From positions 1-7,011 of the forward strand of contig JAAZBI010000050.1 of the NCBI GenBank assembly GCA_012513875.1: a DNA stretch of 7,011 nt. The letters run 5' to 3'. This document shows positions 1-4,127 of the stretch, one piece after another. Position 1 is the first letter of the stretch. Each line of letters starts with the position of its first letter. Both the position numbers and the translations under genes were made by a program. The notes beneath the pieces are model-generated. The model was not told where the DNA came from. It worked only from the letters and a program-made list of their open reading frames with translations, and made no database searches. The DNA comes from Mollicutes bacterium. Lineage in GTDB: Bacteria > Bacillota_I > Bacilli_A > RF39 > UBA660.

Positions 1-1241
1 ATAAGTTTATTGTTACTTATTCAAAGTATAATCAGGATACTAATTATTTAAATGAATTAAAAAAGGAATTGATTAACAGAGGTTATAATTTTCAATTTGT
101 TACTCAAGAAAAAACATATGAAGTATTAAAAAACACTAATAAAGATGGATATAGCAGTTCATTTATATCAAGAATATTAATTCCATTTATATCTTTATTT
201 AAACAATCAGGATATGATACAAATTATTTTGATAAATTAATTTCAGAAAATGATAATGTTTTAAAAGATCAATTAATAGTATTAAAACAATTTTTTGATT
301 ATTATCAAAAAGTTTTAGAATTTAATAAATATATTGATTTTGAAGATATGATTTACAAAGGATATAATGTATTACCTTTATTAAAAGAAAAAGACTTAGG
401 TGTTGACTATAAATACTTAATTATTGATGAGTACCAAGATATATCTAGTAGTAGATTTAATTTGATTAAAAGAATATCTGATTTGTTTGATGCTAAAGTT
501 ATGGCTGTTGGAGATGATTGGCAAACAATCTTTGGTTATTCTGGTTCAAGAATAGAATTGTTTAGTAATTTTGAAACAGAAATGATTGATGCTGAGCAAG
601 TAGCTATAGAAAACACATATCGAAATAGTCAAGAATTAATTGATATAGCAGGGGATTTTATTTTAAAGAATCCTAAGCAAATAATTAAAAGATTAAAGTC
701 TAAAAAGCATTTAAAAGATCCTGTTGAAATGCATGTTTATTGTGATCAAGATAAAAAACAAATAGATTATAATAGATCTGTTATTGTTGAAAAAATATTA
801 GAGGAGATTTATAAGAAAGATAAAAATAGCAAAATATTATTTTTAGGTCGCTATAAAAAAGATGTTTATAAGATAAGCAATAATGAAAAATTTAAACTAT
901 ATCAAAAGAAAATTGTTTCAAAAAAATTTCCTGAATTAGAAATAGATTATTTAACTATTCATCAAGCTAAAGGAACTGGTTATGATTATTGTGTTCTTTT
1001 AGATTTAAATGATGATATCTATGGTTTTCCTTCTAAAATAGAGGATTTACCAATTGTTAAATTAATCAAACCTAAAATATGTGAACCGATTGATTATCCA
1101 GAAGAAAGAAGATTATTTTATGTAGCATTAACTAGGACAAAAAACAAAGTTTTTATTTTAGTTCCTAAACTAAAAGCTTCAGTTTTTGCTAAAGAAATAA
1201 AAAAATATATTAATGTAAGAATTCACAACATTTATAAATAA
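1..1241 (+). CDS. DNA helicase IV-type superfamily I helicase, 3' part (5' end outside window)
   Basis: ATP-dependent 3'-5' DNA helicase of the UvrD/Rep superfamily, expected to act in DNA repair or recombination in the cytoplasm. The reading frame is open from the first full codon at position 3, so the gene starts left of the window. The TTG at 69 is internal and has no ribosome binding site. Visible motifs in order: II, DEYQD (426-440); III, GDDWQTIFGYSG (from 510); IV, ENTYRNS (from 609); V, LTIHQAKG (951-974); VI, EERRLFYVALTRTK (about 1101-1142). The GDDWQ-I form of motif III and the text after motif VI resemble Escherichia coli DNA helicase IV (HelD) more than UvrD or PcrA. The Walker A motif must lie upstream. 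The protein ends about 30 residues after motif VI, as in E. coli helicase IV, with no C-terminal zinc finger. It should not be confused with the RNA polymerase-recycling HelD of Bacillus. Family is confident; biological role is inferred. Confidence 0.9.
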   Translation, partial: KFIVTYSKYNQDTNYLNELKKELINRGYNFQFVTQEKTYEVLKNTNKDGYSSSFISRILIPFISLFKQSGYDTNYFDKLISENDNVLKDQLIVLKQFFDYYQKVLEFNKYIDFEDMIYKGYNVLPLLKEKDLGVDYKYLIIDEYQDISSSRFNLIKRISDLFDAKVMAVGDDWQTIFGYSGSRIELFSNFETEMIDAEQVAIENTYRNSQELIDIAGDFILKNPKQIIKRLKSKKHLKDPVEMHVYCDQDKKQIDYNRSVIVEKILEEIYKKDKNSKILFLGRYKKDVYKISNNEKFKLYQKKIVSKKFPELEIDYLTIHQAKGTGYDYCVLLDLNDDIYGFPSKIEDLPIVKLIKPKICEPIDYPEERRLFYVALTRTKNKVFILVPKLKASVFAKEIKKYINVRIHNIYK

Positions 1242-1382
1242 TTAGAAAAAGCTATTAAAGAAGTTGATTTTGATCAGTTAAAAACATTTTCAACTGATTC
1301 TTTTAAAAAAATGTTTTTAATTAATATTATTTTATCTTTTACTATTACAATAATCTTAATAATCTTACTTATTTTAAAGTAA
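1242..1382 (+). pseudogene. 46-codon in-frame open stretch with a membrane helix and no start codon
   Basis: Directly after the helicase TAA (1239-1241) the same frame stays open for 46 codons to a TAA at 1380-1382. The translation is protein-like: a charged first half (begins LEKAIKEVDFDQ) and a very hydrophobic C-terminal half ending in Lys, like a tail-anchored protein. No ATG, GTG or TTG occurs in frame before ATG 1311, and 1311 has no Shine-Dalgarno sequence. Its stop lies in the right arm of the terminator, the same arrangement as for two other genes in this window. It may be the remnant of a gene that lost its 5' end, a readthrough extension of the helicase, or a chance open frame in AT-rich DNA. 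I favour remnant or chance. No family recognised. Confidence 0.3.
1273..1320 (+). repeat. Overlapping inverted repeats downstream of the helicase
   Basis: Two hairpins that exclude each other can form. ATCAGTT (1273-1279) pairs with AACTGAT (1292-1298). A perfect 13-bp repeat, TTAAAAACATTTT (1278-1290) with AAAATGTTTTTAA (1308-1320), leaves a 17-nt loop. They share bases 1278-1279. The stems are almost all A/T and may be fortuitous; the longer one could be a weak 3'-end structure of the helicase mRNA. Confidence 0.3.
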
Positions 1383-1392
1383 GATTATTTTT
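1358..1392 (+). terminator. Intrinsic terminator after the helicase
   Basis: Perfect 13-bp stem: AATAATCTTACTT (1358-1370) and AAGTAAGATTATT (1377-1389), 6-nt loop, then a T run to 1392. It sits 117 nt after the helicase stop and directly before the rlmD promoter, so it separates the two transcription units. Confidence 0.85.
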
Positions 1393-1400
1393 GTTATAAT
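1392..1400 (+). promoter_or_regulatory. Extended -10 promoter of rlmD
   Basis: TGTTATAAT matches TGn-TATAAT exactly. No good -35 box is present at the proper distance (TTTTAA at 1372-1377 is the nearest), as is common for extended -10 promoters. The box ends 16 nt before the start codon, so the leader would be about 10 nt and the Shine-Dalgarno sequence would lie at its very 5' end. The promoter abuts the terminator of the preceding unit. Confidence 0.6.
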
Positions 1401-1416
1401 TTAATTGAGGTAAAAT

Positions 1417-2619
1417 ATGAAAAATATAATTGAAATAAAAAAATTAGATCATCAAGGACGAGGAATAGGTTATATCAATAATATAATTACTTTTATACCT
1501 AATGCTTTAGTAGAGGAACAAGTAGAAGTCAAATTAACTAAACAATCTAAAAAATATAATGAGGGAGAAATTATTTCAATTGTTAAGAAAAGTAATAAGA
1601 GAATTATACCTGAGTGTAGATTTTATCCTCAATGTGGTGGATGTCAATTACAACATCTCAGCTATGAAGATGAATTAATTTATAAAGAAAATAAAATTAA
1701 AGAGATCATGAACAAGTATGCTTCTCTCGATGAAAAACTTATCAAAAAGATTATTCCTAACCCTGATTTAAATTATCGAAATAAAGTAGTTTTTCATATC
1801 GATAATGAAATAGGTTATTATCAAGAAAAAACTAATCAATTGATACCTATTGATCACTGTTTAATAGCAGATAATAAAATCAATCATATTTTAAACGAAT
1901 TAAAAAAGATGGATTTATCAATGATAAACAAAGCAATGATTAGAGTAGGAAAAAATGATAGTTTAATAGTATTTTATACAGATAAAGAACCCGTTATATC
2001 CGACGGACTTAGTTCATTAGTAAATAATATCTTATTATTCGACGGTGAAAATCATATTGTTCAAGGTAAAGATTATTTAATAGAAGAAATAGGTAATTAC
2101 AAGTATAAAGTATCTCCTGAATCTTTCTTTCAAGTTAATACTAAAGGAGCAGAAAGATTATATGATTTAGTATTGAATTATGTTAAAGGTTCTAATAAAG
2201 TATTAGATTTATATTGTGGAGTAGGTTCAATTGGAATCTATATTAGCAGTGTAGTAGAAGAAGTAGTTGGTGTAGAAATCAATCAATCAGCTATAGAAGA
2301 TGCATTAATTAATAAAGAATTAAATAAGATTAATAATATAGAATTTATTAATCAAGATGTTAGTAATTATAAAATAAAAGACAATTTTGATACGATCATT
2401 ATTGATCCGCCAAGAAAAGGCTTAGATCAAATAACGATTGAATATCTATTGAATTCTGAAGCTGAAAGAATTATTTATATTGCTTGTGATCCAATAACTT
2501 TAAGTCGAGACTTAAAGTTATTGAGTGAAGTTTATAACGTTGTAGAAGTAACTCCGGTTGATTTATTTAGTAGAACTTATCATTTAGAATGTATTTGTTT
2601 ATTGAATAAGATCAAATAG
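1417..2619 (+). CDS. rlmD: 23S rRNA (uracil-C5)-methyltransferase, RlmD/RlmCD (RumA) family
   Basis: SAM-dependent enzyme that methylates C5 of uridine in 23S rRNA (U1939 for RlmD; in Bacilli one enzyme often also does U747). 400 aa, a little shorter than typical relatives of 430-460. An N-terminal TRAM-like RNA-binding domain covers about residues 1-57. An iron-sulfur cluster site C67-x5-C73-GG-C76 is completed by C148. The Rossmann methyltransferase domain has FFQVN (237-241), the SAM loop LDLYCGVGSIGIY (263-275) and DPPRKG (330-335). The catalytic nucleophile is C357 in IACDP and the proton-abstracting base is E391 in HLEC. The nucleophile motif reads A-C-D-P where the family usually has S-C-N-P. 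Start ATG 1417 follows TGAGGT (1406-1411). Transcribed alone from its own promoter. Whether it modifies one or two uridines cannot be told from sequence. Family very confident. Confidence 0.95.
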   Translation: MKNIIEIKKLDHQGRGIGYINNIITFIPNALVEEQVEVKLTKQSKKYNEGEIISIVKKSNKRIIPECRFYPQCGGCQLQHLSYEDELIYKENKIKEIMNKYASLDEKLIKKIIPNPDLNYRNKVVFHIDNEIGYYQEKTNQLIPIDHCLIADNKINHILNELKKMDLSMINKAMIRVGKNDSLIVFYTDKEPVISDGLSSLVNNILLFDGENHIVQGKDYLIEEIGNYKYKVSPESFFQVNTKGAERLYDLVLNYVKGSNKVLDLYCGVGSIGIYISSVVEEVVGVEINQSAIEDALINKELNKINNIEFINQDVSNYKIKDNFDTIIIDPPRKGLDQITIEYLLNSEAERIIYIACDPITLSRDLKLLSEVYNVVEVTPVDLFSRTYHLECICLLNKIK

Positions 2620-2648
2620 TTTACAATATCTGATATAAGTTTTATAAT
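2620..2648 (+). promoter_or_regulatory. Sigma-A promoter of the 2672/2775 operon
   Basis: TTTACA (2620-2625), 17-nt spacer, TATAAT (2643-2648). The -35 box begins at the base after the rlmD stop codon. The expected transcription start near 2655 gives a leader of about 17 nt holding GAGGTGAT. A second TATAAT at 2654-2659 has no matching -35 and is too close to the ribosome binding site. Confidence 0.75.
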
Positions 2649-2671
2649 ATTATTATAATGAGGTGATAGTT

Positions 2672-2764
2672 ATGAATAATACTAAAATTTTATTATTAGT
2701 TTTATTTGGTTTAATTGCAATAGCAGTTATTGGTACAATTTATTTTTTCAACATCATAAGTTAG
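2672..2764 (+). CDS. 30-residue single-pass membrane miniprotein
   Basis: Short gene: ATG 2672, TAG 2762-2764, 30 residues. A strong ribosome binding site GAGGTGAT (2660-2667) and an upstream consensus promoter argue that it is translated. The protein starts MNNTK, then has one uninterrupted hydrophobic helix (about residues 6-26) and ends FFNIIS. With a single Lys near the N-terminus, the positive-inside rule predicts N-in, C-out topology. It is the first gene of a two-gene unit; the next start codon is 10 nt after its stop. I recognise no family. Membrane miniproteins of this size can be subunits or regulators of larger membrane complexes, or type I-like toxins; nothing here decides between these. 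No antisense RNA promoter was evident opposite it. Confidence 0.7.
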   Translation: MNNTKILLLVLFGLIAIAVIGTIYFFNIIS

Positions 2765-2774
2765 TGAGGTTATT

Positions 2775-3098
2775 ATGGGAAAAATTTTTGAAATTGATGG
2801 AGAAACAGTTAATTTAACTCCAGATCAAGAACAAGCCCTAGAACAAGCCTATCAGGAAGCTTATCAATTAGGTTTAGACGGCAAAAGAAAACCTTCTCCT
2901 GTTGTTGTAATGAGTAAATATAGTATTTGTTATAATTATCAATTAGATATAGGATATGAAGCAGGATTAAAAGATGGAATAGGTCGTGCACCAATTCGTC
3001 AATCTTTTGATCGCAGCGAGTCTTCAGGTTTAACGGGATTAAAAGATACCTCTGTTTCAAATTCTAATACCGATGATGGATTCTTTTTTGGTAGATAA
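2775..3098 (+). CDS. Hypothetical 107-aa soluble protein with a duplicated Y-x2-G-L-(x)-D-G motif
   Basis: No family recognised. ATG 2775 follows GTGAGGT (2763-2769), partly overlapping the stop of the upstream miniprotein gene, so the two are probably co-translated. No signal peptide or membrane helix. Residues 1-13 could form a short beta hairpin. Residues 16-37 are Glu/Gln/Ala-rich and likely helical, ending AYQLGLDG (29-36). A similar segment, GYEAGLKDG (60-68), ends a second likely helix, suggesting an internal duplication. The C-terminal third (about 72-102) is polar, rich in Ser, Asp, Asn and Thr, and probably disordered. It finishes with DDGFFFGR, an aromatic tail that could be a short binding motif (inference). 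Pairing with a membrane miniprotein suggests a membrane-proximal task, but this rests on context only. No terminator follows; the next promoter starts at the base after its stop. Confidence 0.75.
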   Translation: MGKIFEIDGETVNLTPDQEQALEQAYQEAYQLGLDGKRKPSPVVVMSKYSICYNYQLDIGYEAGLKDGIGRAPIRQSFDRSESSGLTGLKDTSVSNSNTDDGFFFGR

Positions 3099-3127
3099 TT
3101 GACAATTGAAAAGTTAAATGATATTAT
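3099..3127 (+). promoter_or_regulatory. Sigma-A promoter of the 79-aa gene
   Basis: Perfect -35 TTGACA (3099-3104), 17-nt spacer, -10 TATTAT (3122-3127). It starts at the base immediately after the stop codon of the preceding gene. Predicted leader is about 18 nt. Confidence 0.75.
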
Positions 3128-3151
3128 AGTTTTTACTTTTTAGGGGGATAT

Positions 3152-3391
3152 ATGATAAAAGAAATATTAACAGAATTATGGAAAAACAATCGTTTAAAAA
3201 TAGCTACTCATATTGGAGATGTAGTTATTAATGGAAATTATATAATGGGAAGACCATTATCTAAAGTTTATGAAAACTATTATATTGATTTAATAACGGG
3301 AAGAACCGGAGTATTAGTTGATCAATTACTAGATAGAAACGATATTATTCAAATAATAAATGTAGAATTAGTTAATACAAAAACAAAATAG
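3152..3391 (+). CDS. Hypothetical 79-aa protein, single-gene transcription unit
   Basis: No family recognised. ATG 3152 is preceded by an unusually G-rich ribosome binding site, AGGGGG (3142-3147), only 4 nt from the start. Residues 1-13 (IKEILTELWKNN) look like an amphipathic helix. The remainder alternates short hydrophobic strands with turns (THIGDVVING 19-28, YYIDLITGRTG 43-53, IIQIINVELV 65-74), suggesting a small mainly beta fold. There is no signal peptide, membrane helix or Cys. The C-terminal tail is Lys/Thr-rich. It has its own near-consensus promoter and a terminator whose left arm includes the stop codon, so it is transcribed alone and probably well. The strand-rich fold could suit a small binding module, but I cannot assign a function. 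Confidence 0.75.
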   Translation: MIKEILTELWKNNRLKIATHIGDVVINGNYIMGRPLSKVYENYYIDLITGRTGVLVDQLLDRNDIIQIINVELVNTKTK

Positions 3392-3412
3392 ATTTTTTAA
3401 AATCTATTTTTT
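3385..3412 (+). terminator. Intrinsic terminator of the 79-aa gene
   Basis: Arms AAAATAGATTTT (3385-3396) and AAAATCTATTTT (3399-3410), with a T run to 3412. The innermost pairs must open to give a loop of 4-6 nt, leaving a stem of about 10-11 bp. The gene's TAG stop (3389-3391) lies inside the left arm. Confidence 0.8.
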
Positions 3413-3413
3413 A

Positions 3414-3442
3414 TTGATTATTAAATCAAAAAAAGTTAAAAT
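3414..3442 (+). promoter_or_regulatory. Probable sigma-A promoter of the pilin-like gene
   Basis: TTGATT (3414-3419), 17-nt spacer, TAAAAT (3437-3442). It lies just after the preceding terminator. Predicted transcription start near 3449, leaving a leader of about 16 nt that holds AAGGTAGGT (3451-3459). Confidence 0.6.
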
Positions 3443-3464
3443 AAAGATATAAGGTAGGTAAGCT

Positions 3465-3839
3465 ATGAAAAAAGGATTTACATTAGTTGAAGTTTTAGGT
3501 GTGCTGGTTATTTTAACAATTATTTTTGCAGTTACAATTCCTTTAGTTATTAATAACGTTAACAATACTAAAGAAAAAGTTTGGGAACAAACAGTAGCGC
3601 ATATTAAAGAAGGCACAAAATTATATCTTCGTGAATATAAAGAGGACTTTCCTGATTTAAATGTTGTTGGTTCAACAATAGAAGTTTCTTTATCAGAAAT
3701 AATAGATAATGGGTTTATGAAACCACCAATCATCAATCCAATTACTGATCAAACTGTTTTAGATAGCACTATAATTAATATTGAAGTTATTAGTATTAAT
3801 AATTATGAAATAACGATTCCAACTTTTATTTATCAATAA
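3465..3839 (+). CDS. Type IV pilin-like protein (prepilin N-terminal cleavage/methylation domain)
   Basis: Class III signal peptide MKKG|FTLVEVLGVLVIL: prepilin peptidase would cut after Gly4 and methylate Phe5. Glu9 becomes mature Glu5, the residue used in filament assembly. Pro26 becomes mature Pro22, the usual helix kink. The hydrophobic helix runs to about residue 30. The 90-residue head domain begins helical (NTKEKVWEQTVAHIKEGTKL) and ends strand-rich; it has no Cys pair. The segment SLSEIIDNGFMKPPIINPIT (75-94) resembles a pattern I recall from small pilin-like proteins of gut Bacillota. At 124 aa the length fits a minor pilin or ComG-type pseudopilin. No pilus ATPase, platform protein or prepilin peptidase gene is nearby, and the gene has its own promoter and terminator, so it must rely on machinery encoded elsewhere. 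Location: membrane, then filament or cell surface. Domain certain; exact role (DNA uptake, adhesion or other) unknown. Confidence 0.9.
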   Translation: MKKGFTLVEVLGVLVILTIIFAVTIPLVINNVNNTKEKVWEQTVAHIKEGTKLYLREYKEDFPDLNVVGSTIEVSLSEIIDNGFMKPPIINPITDQTVLDSTIINIEVISINNYEITIPTFIYQ

Positions 3840-3874
3840 AAAAAAGCATCTATTTAGATGCTTTTATTTTTTTC
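3838..3874. terminator. Bidirectional terminator between the pilin-like gene and rpmB
   Basis: Stem AAAAGCATCT (3842-3851) with AGATGCTTTT (3856-3865), loop ATTT. On the plus strand it is followed by a T-rich run to 3873; on the minus strand by eight U (complement of 3838-3845). It serves both convergent genes. The rpmB stop codon (3850-3852) lies within the hairpin and the pilin gene stop directly abuts it. Confidence 0.9.
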
Positions 3875-4017
3875 GCTTCTCTTGCCGTCATAGTAACTGT
3901 TTGATTTCCTATTTTTACTTTTTGAACATTTAATTTTTGCATATGTCTAGTTTTGTTATTAGCGTGAGATACTCTATTACCAAATAGAGGTTTTTTTGTA
4001 GTTGCTTTTATAGCCAT
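3850..4017 (-). CDS. rpmB: 50S ribosomal protein bL28
   Basis: Structural protein of the large ribosomal subunit. Read on the minus strand it gives 55 residues. The diagnostic stretch is FGNRVSHANNKT (12-23), followed by the LNVQKVKI segment (29-36) and a basic C-terminal end (REAKKIKASK). It is a few residues shorter than the roughly 62-residue Bacillus protein, mainly at the C-terminus. It lacks the paired cysteines of zinc-binding L28 forms, so it is a C-minus type. The start ATG (4015-4017) follows a strong AAGGAGGAG (complement of 4025-4033), the best ribosome binding site in the window, as expected for a ribosomal protein. It is transcribed alone from a near-consensus promoter, divergent from dnaE and convergent with the pilin-like gene. 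The terminator hairpin includes its TAG stop. In several Bacilli rpmB is likewise a solitary gene facing away from its neighbours. Confidence 0.95.
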   Translation of the reverse strand: MAIKATTKKPLFGNRVSHANNKTRHMQKLNVQKVKIGNQTVTMTAREAKKIKASK

Positions 4018-4044
4018 GAGTTTTCTCCTCCTTTTGTCTTAATA

Positions 4045-4073
4045 AATGTATCATATTCAGTATTTAAAGTCAA
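4045..4073 (-). promoter_or_regulatory. Sigma-A promoter of rpmB
   Basis: On the minus strand: -35 TTGACT (complement of 4068-4073), 17-nt spacer, -10 TACATT (complement of 4045-4050) with an upstream TG giving the extended form TGATACATT. It is among the strongest promoters in the window, fitting a ribosomal protein gene. Leader about 20 nt. Confidence 0.8.
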
Positions 4074-4097
4074 TTTAAATAGTAATAATCTTTAAAA

Positions 4098-4108
4098 TAT
4101 AGTAAAAT
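4098..4108 (+). promoter_or_regulatory. Possible -10 region of dnaE
   Basis: Two overlapping candidates: TATAGT (4098-4103) and TAAAAT (4103-4108). Neither has a convincing -35 box; TTAAAT (4075-4080) is 17 nt from the first. It lies just beyond the divergent rpmB -35 box, so the two promoters may compete for polymerase. TATAGT would give a distance to the start codon similar to that at the other genes here. Confidence 0.4.
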
Positions 4109-4127
4109 ATTTTTAAGAGGTGATAAG

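Noticed and set aside
69..71. TTG at 69 as the start of the helicase
   Set aside because: The frame is open upstream to the window edge with protein-like sequence, there is no ribosome binding site, and the Walker A motif must lie further upstream.
1311..1382. ATG 1311 as the start of a 23-residue hydrophobic miniprotein
   Set aside because: No Shine-Dalgarno sequence or promoter precedes it, and the frame continues upstream as plausible protein, so it is recorded only as part of the start-less stretch.
2654..2659. Second TATAAT as a promoter for the miniprotein
   Set aside because: No -35 box at a suitable distance, and it would leave almost no leader; the TATAAT at 2643 has a proper -35 partner.
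2809..3060. 83-codon open frame on the minus strand
   Set aside because: Lies opposite the 107-aa gene, which has a promoter and ribosome binding site; the minus frame has neither and an implausible composition.
3404..3736. 110-codon open frame on the minus strand
   Set aside because: Antisense shadow of the pilin-like gene, whose signal peptide is unmistakable; it would also run through the terminator at 3385-3412.
2620..3840. Prophage or mobile element remnant
   Set aside because: No integrase, transposase, terminal repeats, tRNA site or target duplication seen, and base composition matches the flanks.
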